Assembly (NCBI GenBank): GCA_013285655.1
Contig: JABDHI010000015.1
Location: 1 to 50,506 of the forward strand
Length of the DNA stretch: 50,506 nt
Origin: Bacteroidota bacterium
Lineage (GTDB): Bacteria; Bacteroidota; Bacteroidia; JABEUT01
Reading direction: 5' to 3'
The first letter of the stretch is position 1, and every line of letters begins with the position of its first letter. The notes beneath the pieces are model-generated. The model was given only the letters and a program-made list of their open reading frames with translations. It was not told where the DNA came from and made no database searches. Made by a program: the position numbers and the translations under genes. Of the stretch, positions 28,446 through 36,396 are shown piece after piece.

Positions 28446-29344
28446 TGAGCAACTTAAAAGCTTGGATGGTTTCATTTCGCTTGCGCACATTGCCATTGGC
28501 ATTGTCATGTACAGGAATGGGAAGCATTCTCGCATTTCAGTACAGAATATTTAGCTGGAAGATATTTATACTTACTTCAGTAACCGCCATTTTTCTTCAA
28601 GTGCTTTCTAACTTGGCTAATGATTATGGTGATACTGTGAAAGGTACTGACAATGCAGATAGGGTTGGCCCACAAAGAGCTTTACAAAGCGGTCATATTT
28701 CCTTAAAGTCAATGCGCATTGCTATTGCAATTTGTGCTTTGCTAGCATTGGTTTCAGGTATTTGGTTGTTGTCAATTGCCACACAAAACTCAACTATGTT
28801 CTTTGTTTTTTTTGTGCTTGGCTTGGCTTGCATTGCTGCAGCTATTAAATATACAATAGGTAAAAAGCCATATGGCTATGCCGGTTTTGGAGATATAGCC
28901 GTATTTCTGTTTTTTGGCTTAATCGGAGTTGCGGGTACATTCTATTTATATGCGCATGCCTTACCTATAATTATCTTGTTGCCAGCATGTGCTTTGGGTT
29001 TCTTAAGCGCAGGAGTGTTAAACGTAAATAATATGCGCGATATTGAAAATGATGCTGCAACTGGTAAAAGAACTATCGTTGTGAGAATGGGTTTGCAAAA
29101 TGCGAAGAAATATCATGACGTATTAATCATATTAGCGCTTCTATTCTTGTTTTTGTATACATCTGCTAACGCGATATCTGTGTTGCAAATGCTTTATTTG
29201 GCAGTAACTCCTTTGTTTATGATTCATCTGGTTTCTGTTATGGGAAAAGAATCAAAGGCAATGGATAGTAATTTAAAGCAACTTGCAATTTTTACATTTA
29301 TAATGGTTATTTGTTTCGCCATTAATACTATAGTTTGTGCTTAA
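28445..29344 (+). CDS. menA: 1,4-Dihydroxy-2-naphthoate polyprenyltransferase
   Basis: A 299-residue UbiA-family membrane protein with about eight transmembrane helices. The first Asp-rich motif is NDYGDTVKGTDNADR (~residue 60) with the flanking VGPQRALQSG; the second is NNMRDIENDAATGKRTI (~residue 195). It attaches the polyprenyl chain to DHNA in the inner membrane to form demethylmenaquinone. It shares one base with the menB stop and overlaps the GTG start of menC by 8 nt. The methyltransferase for the last step is not in the window. Confidence 0.94.
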   Translation: MSNLKAWMVSFRLRTLPLALSCTGMGSILAFQYRIFSWKIFILTSVTAIFLQVLSNLANDYGDTVKGTDNADRVGPQRALQSGHISLKSMRIAIAICALLALVSGIWLLSIATQNSTMFFVFFVLGLACIAAAIKYTIGKKPYGYAGFGDIAVFLFFGLIGVAGTFYLYAHALPIIILLPACALGFLSAGVLNVNNMRDIENDAATGKRTIVVRMGLQNAKKYHDVLIILALLFLFLYTSANAISVLQMLYLAVTPLFMIHLVSVMGKESKAMDSNLKQLAIFTFIMVICFAINTIVCA

Positions 29345-30386
29345 GGCGCGATATAAAAAATATACACTGCAGTTCAAGCGTCCATCAGGTACATCGCGAG
29401 GTGTTTTAACACAAAAAGACACTTACTTTATTATTCTTGGGCAAGATTCTGTCATGGGTATTGGCGAATGCAGCACGCTGAAGGAATTAAGTATGGACGA
29501 TAGACCTGATTATGAAGAGAAGCTCCAAGAAGTTTGCGCCCATATTAATGAATATGTAACTAAACCTTATGAAAAACTAATCGAGTGGCCATCTATTTCT
29601 TTTGGAATAGAGATGGCTATGAAAGATTTGGAGCATGAGGGTGAAATGGAATTATTTCCATCAGGATTTACGCAAGGAAGAGAAGGGATATATATGAATG
29701 GCCTTATATGGATGGGTAGTTTTGAATATATGCAAGAGCAGCTAGAGGCTAAGATAAATGAAGGGTTCAGGTGCATAAAAATAAAAATTGGTGGTATAGA
29801 TTTCGAAAAGGAATTAGAATTGCTCGCACAAATAAGAAAAGTTTATTCAGAAGAAAAAATAGAACTGAGGTTAGATGCTAATGGAGCCTTTAAGTTTGAA
29901 GAGGCATTGGATAAGTTAAATCGGTTATCAAAATATTCTATCCATTCTATCGAACAGCCAATAAAACAAGGATCTTGGGATAAGATGGCTTATTTATGCA
30001 GTAAATCTCCCATACCTATTGCGCTGGATGAAGAACTTATCGGGACATTTTCTAAAAGTGAAAAAGAAAAACTGGTTTCAACCATAATGCCTCAATACCT
30101 TATTTTAAAACCTTCATTATTAGGAGGCTTTGTTGCTTCTGAACATTGGATTGATTTGGCAAATAAATACAAAATAGGCTGGTGGGCAACTTCGGCATTA
30201 GAATCAAATGTTGGATTGAATGCCATTGCGCAATGGGCATATACGTTTGATAATGAAATGCCCCAGGGATTAGGTACAGGACAATTGTATACTAATAATA
30301 TCGAGTCACCTTTGATTGTGAAGAATTCGAGATTATGGTGTAAAAATGGCCAATGGGATTTAAATGAGATCATAAAAAATCAATGA
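29337..30386 (+). CDS. menC: o-Succinylbenzoate synthase
   Basis: A 349-residue enolase-superfamily enzyme dehydrating SHCHC to o-succinylbenzoate. Active-site pieces in order are the catalytic lysine pair in IKIKIGG (~residue 145), metal ligands Asp in LRLDANGAF, Glu in SIEQP and Asp/Glu in ALDEELIG, and the second base Lys in LILKPSLLGG. The start is a GTG (29337) inside the end of menA; the protein opening LKARYKKYTLQFKRPSGTSR fits the family, and no nearby ATG does. Confidence 0.93.
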   Translation: MLKARYKKYTLQFKRPSGTSRGVLTQKDTYFIILGQDSVMGIGECSTLKELSMDDRPDYEEKLQEVCAHINEYVTKPYEKLIEWPSISFGIEMAMKDLEHEGEMELFPSGFTQGREGIYMNGLIWMGSFEYMQEQLEAKINEGFRCIKIKIGGIDFEKELELLAQIRKVYSEEKIELRLDANGAFKFEEALDKLNRLSKYSIHSIEQPIKQGSWDKMAYLCSKSPIPIALDEELIGTFSKSEKEKLVSTIMPQYLILKPSLLGGFVASEHWIDLANKYKIGWWATSALESNVGLNAIAQWAYTFDNEMPQGLGTGQLYTNNIESPLIVKNSRLWCKNGQWDLNEIIKNQ

Positions 30387-30387
30387 T

Positions 30388-31485
30388 ATGTCATTTGACG
30401 GGCTTAAGTTTAATGGTAATGTTTATTCTAACTATGAGTTGGTGCACTTGGCTAATGGACTTTTGCAGCAAAAAAAAATAACAAACCACGATAAAGCCTT
30501 ATTGCAGTTTATTAAAGAATGTGTTGTCCCAGTAAAAACTATTCAAGTGAAAACATCTGGTTCTACTGGTGAACCTAAGCTGATAGAAATTGAAAAGAGC
30601 CAAATGTTGGAGAGTGCAAAAATGACATGTCGCTATTTCCACATTAGTAGACGCACCAATATGCTGTTGTGTTTGTCAGCAGAATACATTGCCGGTAAAA
30701 TGATGGTCGTACGTGCTTTTTTTAGTGGTGCTAATCTCGTGGTAGTTGACCCAACTAACAACCCATTAATAGATATTAAGCAAAAGATAGATTTTGTAGC
30801 CATGGTTCCTTTACAAGTTGAAAGTGCATTATCGAATCCTAAAACACGGAAAATATTCAACTCTATAGAAAATGTAATAATAGGCGGAGCAAGTGTATCT
30901 ATTAAACTACAAAAGAAACTCGCTAAATGCACTAACAATGTCTATTCAACCTTTGCCATGACGGAGACCTTAAGTCATTTTGCCCTAAAGAAGTTAAGTG
31001 GAAAGAATAAAAGTAATCTGTTCGAAGTGTTGCCGGGAATAAAAATTACAACAGATGACCGTGGATGCATGATAGTAAATGCACCATTATTAAATACTTC
31101 ACCAATTATTACAAATGATATTATTGAGTGTATTGACGAAACTCATTTCAAATGGCTTGGCCGGTATGATAATGTAATAAATAGTGGTGGAGTAAAAATA
31201 ATACCTGAAAAACTTGAAGAGAAGATAGTGCGGATAATTAAGGAGAATAGATTCTTTATTTCTTCGTTGCCTGATAAAAGACTGGGGCAGAAAGTTGTTA
31301 TTGTAATAGAGGGCGTTACCAGAATGGAAGCTAAAGAACTTGAAAAACATATTGAAAAACTGGTAGATAAATATGAAAAGCCGCGTAAATATTTATTGAT
31401 TGAAAAATTTGTGGAAACCCCCACAGGAAAGGTAAAAAGAGGAGAAACCCTGGCAATTGCAATGGGTGGTAAGAAGGCGAAATAG
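30388..31485 (+). CDS. menE: o-Succinylbenzoate-CoA ligase (short form)
   Basis: A 365-residue ANL-family adenylating enzyme, shorter than the ~450-residue proteobacterial and Firmicute forms but usual for Bacteroidota. It has the phosphate loop VKTSGSTGEPKLIEI (~residue 53), STFAMTETLSHFALK, the hinge GRYDNVINSGGVKIIPEKLEE, and the C-terminal lysine in ETPTGKVKRGE. It activates o-succinylbenzoate to its CoA thioester. It is the last men gene. Twenty bases separate its stop from the -7 box of the trp leader, with no terminator between. Confidence 0.92.
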   Translation: MSFDGLKFNGNVYSNYELVHLANGLLQQKKITNHDKALLQFIKECVVPVKTIQVKTSGSTGEPKLIEIEKSQMLESAKMTCRYFHISRRTNMLLCLSAEYIAGKMMVVRAFFSGANLVVVDPTNNPLIDIKQKIDFVAMVPLQVESALSNPKTRKIFNSIENVIIGGASVSIKLQKKLAKCTNNVYSTFAMTETLSHFALKKLSGKNKSNLFEVLPGIKITTDDRGCMIVNAPLLNTSPIITNDIIECIDETHFKWLGRYDNVINSGGVKIIPEKLEEKIVRIIKENRFFISSLPDKRLGQKVVIVIEGVTRMEAKELEKHIEKLVDKYEKPRKYLLIEKFVETPTGKVKRGETLAIAMGGKKAK

Positions 31486-31505
31486 TCAGGATGTAAAAAA
31501 AAGTC

Positions 31506-31513
31506 TATATTTG
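31506..31513 (+). promoter_or_regulatory. Bacteroidota -7 box (TATATTTG) for the aro-trp operon
   Basis: A perfect TAnnTTTG match whose last base is 5 nt before the ATG of the Trp-rich leader peptide. The transcription start is therefore predicted at or within a few bases of that ATG. No obvious -33 TTTG was found. Confidence 0.7.
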
Positions 31514-31517
31514 CGAT

Positions 31518-31598
31518 ATGAAAACAAAAGCGGTAATATATTTTTCTGGCGTTTCTGTAAAAAGAAATGCGACCGTTTCTAATTGGTGGTGGAGCTAG
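31518..31598 (+). CDS. trpL: Tryptophan leader peptide (three Trp codons in a row)
   Basis: A 26-codon reading frame starting MKTKAVIYFSG and ending SNWWWS then TAG. The TGG triplets occupy 31584-31592, followed by one Ser codon and the stop. Three consecutive Trp codons are very improbable by chance, and the peptide sits between an operon promoter and a 14-gene aro-trp operon, as leader peptides of attenuation systems do. Region 1 of the downstream RNA structure begins at the last Trp codon, so a stalled ribosome would mask it. No Shine-Dalgarno space exists between promoter and ATG, so translation may be leaderless. Confidence 0.85.
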   Translation: MKTKAVIYFSGVSVKRNATVSNWWWS

Positions 31599-31668
31599 TT
31601 TAATAAGCTCTTACTGCACTATTTCTATTAATTTATTTAAAGTTCAGCAGCGAGAGTCACAACTCCCG
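31591..31668 (+). promoter_or_regulatory. trp attenuator: mutually exclusive hairpins
   Basis: Four segments can pair in alternative ways. 1:2 is GGAGCT (31591-31596) with AGCTCT (31606-31611). 2:3 is CTCTTACTGC (31608-31617) with GCAGCGAGAG (31647-31656), nine pairs including one wobble, with one mismatch. 3:4 is CGAGAGT (31651-31657) with ACTCCCG (31662-31668) around a CACA loop, one mismatch. A ribosome stalled on the Trp codons would block 1 and favour 2:3; efficient translation would favour 1:2 and 3:4. A U-run right after 3:4 is missing (ATTGAGGATTATTATTG follows), so the terminator itself is weak by eye. Confidence 0.72.
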
Positions 31669-31702
31669 ATTGAGGATTATTATTGCTAATTTTATATCGA
31701 AT

Positions 31703-32665
31703 ATGGAACAGAAAATGAAAAATACAGAAGTCACATTGATAGCAGGCCCCTGCTCAATCAGTGAAAAGAATATAGGTGAAGTATACACCCTTTCGGAAAT
31801 GGAAGTGAAGAACAGCTTGGGTGAAACGCAACGCGCTGTTACTGGTGTGCGTATTGTTGGGGTTAAGAGTCGTACTTCATATACTGAGAAAGAAGGTGCT
31901 ATGGGTATTGATAGGGAGGTATTTGTAAATAACATGCGTAGTTATGCTCAAGGTGGTGGTATAAGAGATATGAAGATGTTGCCTAGCATCCAAATGACTG
32001 ATGAGTTTATTCGTAAAACAGGTATGATTGTTGCCACTGAAATTGTAGCTCCATTGATTCAGGTTCCTTTATGTGATAAAGTATTAAAGGACCACGAACT
32101 GCTTTTGTGGACACCGGCTGTATTGCAGATAGGCTGGAACTTGATGGAAATGTATGAGTGTAGTAAAAGTAATGCATGGAAATTGGGTATAAAGAACCCC
32201 AAATGGGTAGGTAAAGAAAGCGATGGGTTAAATAGCATGGAGAAAACCTGGTTAGGTATTGGTACTTATGTACCACAAATACACGACATACTTTATATAC
32301 ACAGAGGGGTAGATGTTGCGGAGAGCGGCCCCTATCGTAACCTTCCTGTGCATGAATCGGCTAAGAAGGTTAAGAAATTAAGCGGTAAACAAATGTATTT
32401 TGACCCATCTCATACGCTTGGCCCTAAGATGAAAGATAAGATTGTTGAAGGTACACTGGAAGCCATGAGAATGAAGTTAAGCGATGATGAATATTTGTAT
32501 GATGGTATATTGATAGAGGCCGGTACTTCGCAAACAGATACTGAACAACACATTACACATGCTGAATTACAAGATTTAATAAATAAGCTTGCCAAGTTCC
32601 GTGATATTGTCCCACCGAAAGAACATAAAAAGGTACTAAGTAGCAGTGCTAGCGGAAGTAAATAA
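31703..32665 (+). CDS. Atypical DAHP synthase (DAHPS/KDO8PS fold), head of the aro-trp operon
   Basis: A protein of ~320 residues related to the type I DAHP/KDO-8-phosphate synthase fold. It has LIAGPCSISEK at the start, MKMLPSIQMTDEF, LLLWTPAVLQIGWNL, ILYIHRGVDVAESGPYRNLPVHE and the metal/phosphate motif MYFDPSHTLGPKMKD with the late Glu in ILIEAGTSQTDTEQH. No chorismate mutase domain is fused, unlike the common Bacteroidota DAHPS-CM proteins, and several loops differ from typical DAHPS. Context (first gene, followed by aroB) strongly implies condensation of PEP with erythrose-4-phosphate. The start is 31703 or 31715; a TTG at 31670 would overlap the attenuator. Confidence 0.8.
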   Translation: MEQKMKNTEVTLIAGPCSISEKNIGEVYTLSEMEVKNSLGETQRAVTGVRIVGVKSRTSYTEKEGAMGIDREVFVNNMRSYAQGGGIRDMKMLPSIQMTDEFIRKTGMIVATEIVAPLIQVPLCDKVLKDHELLLWTPAVLQIGWNLMEMYECSKSNAWKLGIKNPKWVGKESDGLNSMEKTWLGIGTYVPQIHDILYIHRGVDVAESGPYRNLPVHESAKKVKKLSGKQMYFDPSHTLGPKMKDKIVEGTLEAMRMKLSDDEYLYDGILIEAGTSQTDTEQHITHAELQDLINKLAKFRDIVPPKEHKKVLSSSASGSK

Positions 32666-32671
32666 AATAGA

Positions 32672-33760
32672 ATGTCAATAAAGGAACAAATACGGTTAAC
32701 TGTTAATGCTGATAAAGTATCGGTGCCTATTTATGTGGGTAACGATATTTATGCTGATGTGAAAACTATAGCATCTATAAATGATTACAGCAAGGTTGGC
32801 GTGTTAATGGATAAAAATGTGGCATATCATTGGGGCGAGTCTATTAGAAAGGTGCTAAGGAAGAATGCCATATATATCATTGTCCCCGCCGGTGAAGAAA
32901 ATAAAACACTTGCAGCGGCTGGAAATGTTTTAGCAACTTTGCTGAAGCATGGCTTCGACCGGAAGTCTTTACTAATAAATTTTGGTGGTGGAATGATTTG
33001 CGATTTGGGCGGATTTGCTGCAAGTACCTATATGCGGGGTATAGCATTTGTAAATATGCCTACCACATTGCTTGCTCAAACTGATGCAGCCATTGGTGGA
33101 AAAACAGGAGTTGATTTTAATGGGTTTAAGAATATGGTGGGAAGTTTTGCTCACCCTAAAGCCATAATATGTGATTCGTTGCTGCTTTCTACTTTGCCCG
33201 AAAGGGAATTCAGGTCAGGCTTTGCCGAGGTTATTAAGCATGCTTTAGTAGCGGATAAGAAACTTTTTCATACGCTGGCAGAAGAGAGTTTTGGAGCAAT
33301 GGACGAAGATAAACTTGCCGAAATATTGTTACAATCGTGTGGTATAAAATGTAATGTGGTTTCTAAAGATGCAAATGAAAAGGGCCTAAGAAAGATATTG
33401 AACTTTGGACATACAATTGGGCACGCTATTGAAATGCTAAGTCATGATACCAGGAATCCGCTCTTGCATGGTGAAGCGATATCGATAGGGATGATTGCAG
33501 AGGCAAGGCTTTCATTGCTTTCAGGTTTGATAAGTAAAGAAGATTTCAAGAAAATAGAAGATATCATTGAGAAAGCTGAGCTTCCTTCAAGAATAAGCAA
33601 ATCTTATAAGAATAAGATATATGCAAAAATGATGGGAGACAAGAAGAACGAAAGGAATATAATTAAATGGGTTTTGTTGAAAGGAATTGGTAAAGCAGTA
33701 ATTGATGAAGAGCAACCAGGGAAGCTTATAAATAAAGCAATAGAGTATATATTAATATAA
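32672..33760 (+). CDS. aroB: 3-Dehydroquinate synthase
   Basis: A 362-residue NAD- and metal-dependent enzyme cyclising DAHP to 3-dehydroquinate. Characteristic stretches are GGGMICDLGGFAASTYMRGI (NAD loop, ~residue 105), FVNMPTTLLAQTDAAIGGKTGVD, EFRSGFAEVIKHAL and the metal-binding HTIGHAIEM with a second His in LHGEAISIGM. The length matches the family. It begins 6 nt after the DAHPS-like gene and 2 nt before aroA, the second of the 14 genes. Confidence 0.96.
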   Translation: MSIKEQIRLTVNADKVSVPIYVGNDIYADVKTIASINDYSKVGVLMDKNVAYHWGESIRKVLRKNAIYIIVPAGEENKTLAAAGNVLATLLKHGFDRKSLLINFGGGMICDLGGFAASTYMRGIAFVNMPTTLLAQTDAAIGGKTGVDFNGFKNMVGSFAHPKAIICDSLLLSTLPEREFRSGFAEVIKHALVADKKLFHTLAEESFGAMDEDKLAEILLQSCGIKCNVVSKDANEKGLRKILNFGHTIGHAIEMLSHDTRNPLLHGEAISIGMIAEARLSLLSGLISKEDFKKIEDIIEKAELPSRISKSYKNKIYAKMMGDKKNERNIIKWVLLKGIGKAVIDEEQPGKLINKAIEYILI

Positions 33761-33762
33761 TA

Positions 33763-35058
33763 ATGGAAAAAATCAGCAACATTGCATCTATATATCCTCT
33801 TGATAAACCAGTTCAGGCTTCCGTAAAGGTGCCTGGATCTAAAAGCTATACCAATAGGACTTTGGTGGTTGCTGCACTTGCAAATGGAATCACTATTATT
33901 AGTGGAGCTTCTGATGCTAATGATACTCGGATATTAATAAAATTACTCGATAGACTAGGTGTTGAGATAGTAGAAAGAGATGGTGTTATAGAAGTGAGAG
34001 GCAATGGCGGAAAGTTTGAGGAATTTAATGGCGTACTAAATGTTGAAGATGCTGGCACTGTTATGCGGTTTCTTACTGCATTGTGTTGCTTGGTTCCTGG
34101 CGAAATTACGTTAGGTGGGTCAGATCGTATGAATCAAAGGCCAATCAAAGAATTGGTAAGCGGATTAAAAAAACTTGGTGCAGAAATTACCTATACTGAG
34201 AATGATGGGTTCCCACCTGTAAAAATAAATGGCGGCTCTATAAACGGCGGACCTGTTCATATAAATGGCAGTGTATCTAGCCAATTTATTTCGGCTTTGT
34301 TAATGATAGCCCCTTTGTTAACTAGAGATACTGAAGTACATATTACTGGAGAGCAGGTTTCAGAACCTTATATTAATATGACTCTGGCCGTAATGAAGCA
34401 ATTTGGAATTGAAGCTGATAAGTCAGAAATGTATTATTCGATAAATGCCAATCAACAATACCAATCGTGTAAGTTTCAAGTGGAGGGTGATGCCTCTTCG
34501 GCATCTTACTTATTTGCTATTGCTGCTTTATCTCAAAGTAAAATTGAGGTTGCAAACCTATCTGGTAAAAGTTTGCAGAGTGATATAAGGTTTGCCGATA
34601 TACTTGAAAAAATGGGGTGCAAGGTAGATAGGTCTTTTTGTTCCATCGCCGTGACCGGCTGTAAAGAATTGAAAGCAATAAAAATAAATATGCAAGATAT
34701 GCCTGATACAGCGCAGACACTTGCTGTGTTAGCAGCATTTGCTAGGGGAGAAACAGTTATTACGGGCTTAAGGACATTGCAGCACAAAGAAAGTAAAAGA
34801 CTTACTGTTTTGGAAAAAGAACTCTCAAAAATGGGCGTGAAATGTGAAGCTGGTAACGACTACATTAAAATATCAGGTGGTAATCCTAAGGGTGCTGTAA
34901 TAGAAACATATTATGACCATCGCATGGCTATGGCATTTGCTGTTGCAGGGGTTAAAATACCTGGTATGATTATCGAATCACCTCAAGTGGTTAAAAAATC
35001 ATTTCCTTCTTTCTGGGAAACATTAAAATCAATTGGAATAAATGTTGAGATAGGATGA
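33763..35058 (+). CDS. aroA: EPSP synthase (3-phosphoshikimate 1-carboxyvinyltransferase)
   Basis: A 431-residue enzyme transferring enolpyruvate from PEP to shikimate-3-phosphate. Visible are KVPGSKSYTNRTLVVAALA at the N-terminus, the VEDAGTVMRFLTALC segment (~residue 95; class I enzymes usually read NAGTAMR), RPIKELVSGLKKLGA, SSQFISALLMIAPL, HKESKRLTVLEKEL and YYDHRMAMAFAVAG. It overlaps aroK by 4 nt. It comes before aroK and aroD, so gene order does not follow the order of reactions. Confidence 0.95.
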   Translation: MEKISNIASIYPLDKPVQASVKVPGSKSYTNRTLVVAALANGITIISGASDANDTRILIKLLDRLGVEIVERDGVIEVRGNGGKFEEFNGVLNVEDAGTVMRFLTALCCLVPGEITLGGSDRMNQRPIKELVSGLKKLGAEITYTENDGFPPVKINGGSINGGPVHINGSVSSQFISALLMIAPLLTRDTEVHITGEQVSEPYINMTLAVMKQFGIEADKSEMYYSINANQQYQSCKFQVEGDASSASYLFAIAALSQSKIEVANLSGKSLQSDIRFADILEKMGCKVDRSFCSIAVTGCKELKAIKINMQDMPDTAQTLAVLAAFARGETVITGLRTLQHKESKRLTVLEKELSKMGVKCEAGNDYIKISGGNPKGAVIETYYDHRMAMAFAVAGVKIPGMIIESPQVVKKSFPSFWETLKSIGINVEIG

Positions 35059-35567
35059 GAAACATTGCATTGATAGGTTTTATGGGGGCTGGTAAAAGCA
35101 CGGTTGCAGAGCTTTTGGCAGAAAAGCTTGGCGCGACTTTAGTAGAGACTGATATGGAAGTATTGCGCTTGTCTGGTTTTCCGAGTGTTAATTCTATATT
35201 CGATACTGAGGGTGAAGAGTATTTTAGGGCGGTGGAACAAGAAGCAATTAGAGAGGCTGTAAGAAAAGGGAATTGTGTAATATCATGTGGCGGTGGCGTA
35301 ATAAACTCGGTAGATAATATAAAGGTGCTTAAAGGCAATGCGTACATTGTTTTTCTACATGCCAGCTTTGACGCAATCAAAAAGAGATTGAAAGGTACCG
35401 ATACAAGGCCACTTTTCAGGCAAGAGGAAAAGGCTACGCTTCTATATGCATACAGATTACCATTATATGAGAAAAGTGCTGATGTAGTGATAAATACGGA
35501 TAGTAAGAAACCTGAGGAAGTAGTAAAGCTAATATTAGAGAAATTTAGACCAACAAATGCTAATTGA
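35055..35567 (+). CDS. aroK: Shikimate kinase
   Basis: A 170-residue P-loop kinase phosphorylating shikimate. Walker A is IGFMGAGKSTVAELLA (~residue 6). The shikimate-binding Asp is in LVETDMEVLRLSG, the Gly-rich VISCGGGVI lies near residue 78, and the lid Arg is in TRPLFRQEEK. The length is standard. The ATGA overlaps the aroA stop, and the gene overlaps the start of aroE by 11 nt. The long minus-strand frame lying across it is a shadow. Confidence 0.95.
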   Translation: MRNIALIGFMGAGKSTVAELLAEKLGATLVETDMEVLRLSGFPSVNSIFDTEGEEYFRAVEQEAIREAVRKGNCVISCGGGVINSVDNIKVLKGNAYIVFLHASFDAIKKRLKGTDTRPLFRQEEKATLLYAYRLPLYEKSADVVINTDSKKPEEVVKLILEKFRPTNAN

Positions 35568-36396
35568 CACAAATACAAAAGTTTGTTTGGTAATTGGCGA
35601 TCCTGTTGCTCATTCCCTATCACCTGCTATGCATAATGCTGCATATGAGGCTTTAGGATTAGGCTCTCAATATGTTTTTCTTCCTTCACGAGTAACAGCT
35701 TCTGAACTCGCACTTAAAATGTCGGAAGTAAAGGAATCTGCTAATATTCATGCGCTTGCAGTTACGGTGCCTCATAAGGAAACTATTATAAAATATTTGA
35801 ATAAGCTCGATGAAACAGCACGCCTGATTGGTGCAGTTAATACAGTTGTTAAAGAAGAAGGCAAGCTTGTGGGATACAATACAGATTATTATGGTGCAAT
35901 TGAAAGTTTGAAAGCTCATACTGGGTTGAATGGTAAAAAAGTTGCCGTACTGGGCGCAGGAGGCTCAGCCCGTGCAATAGTATATGGCTTGGCAAAAGAA
36001 AAATGCGACGTTATTATTTATAGTAGAAACATCGAGAAGGGAAAAGAAATTACAGATGAGTTTGGTGGCCAATCAATAGACTGGGAGAAGCGAAATAATA
36101 GTATAGATTGTGATATTATAATCAACGCCACAAATATTGGTAGAGAAGGAAAGGAATTGCCATTAGAAGAAGAAGTGATAGTATCAAAGCAAATAATATT
36201 TGATATTAACTATAACATTAATGGTACGGCCTTGCTAAATGCGTCAAAGCGTAAAGGTGCCGCTGTGGTTGATGGGTTGGAAATGTTGCTAAGGCAAGGA
36301 ATGAAGCAGTTTGAAATATATACCGGACTTAAGGCCCCAGAGGAAGCGATGAGGAATGCACTCAATAAAAAAGTGAATCATGCAAATGCCATATAA
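35557..36396 (+). CDS. aroE: Shikimate dehydrogenase
   Basis: A 279-residue NADP-dependent reductase from 3-dehydroshikimate to shikimate. The substrate site is VCLVIGDPVAHSLSPAMHNAAYEALG with the catalytic Lys-Asp pair in VTVPHKETIIKYL and VGYNTDYYGA. The NADP-binding loop is VAVLGAGGSARAIVYGLAKEK (~residue 129), followed by the basic YSRNIEKGKE that selects NADP. Its start lies inside aroK and its end overlaps aroD by 17 nt, an unusually deep overlap that suggests coupled translation. Confidence 0.95.
   Translation: MLIDTNTKVCLVIGDPVAHSLSPAMHNAAYEALGLGSQYVFLPSRVTASELALKMSEVKESANIHALAVTVPHKETIIKYLNKLDETARLIGAVNTVVKEEGKLVGYNTDYYGAIESLKAHTGLNGKKVAVLGAGGSARAIVYGLAKEKCDVIIYSRNIEKGKEITDEFGGQSIDWEKRNNSIDCDIIINATNIGREGKELPLEEEVIVSKQIIFDINYNINGTALLNASKRKGAAVVDGLEMLLRQGMKQFEIYTGLKAPEEAMRNALNKKVNHANAI

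Noticed and set aside
31567-31689. An alternative small frame in the trp leader starting MRPFLIGGG
   Set aside because: It overlaps the Trp-codon frame, lacks regulatory codons and has no ribosome-binding signal; the frame with three Trp codons explains the region.
31670-31702. A TTG start extending the DAHP synthase by 11 codons
   Set aside because: It would begin just inside the attenuator's last hairpin, and the extra residues (RIIIANFIS) look unlike the family; the ATGs at 31703 or 31715 fit better.
34991-35623. A 210-codon minus-strand frame opposite aroK
   Set aside because: aroK is clearly coding with intact motifs; the antisense protein is Ser/Leu-rich and looks like a mirror of its codons.
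35557-36396. A possible frameshift in aroE/aroD because of the 17-nt overlap
   Set aside because: Both proteins are full length with complete motifs; the overlap looks like ordinary, if deep, translational coupling.
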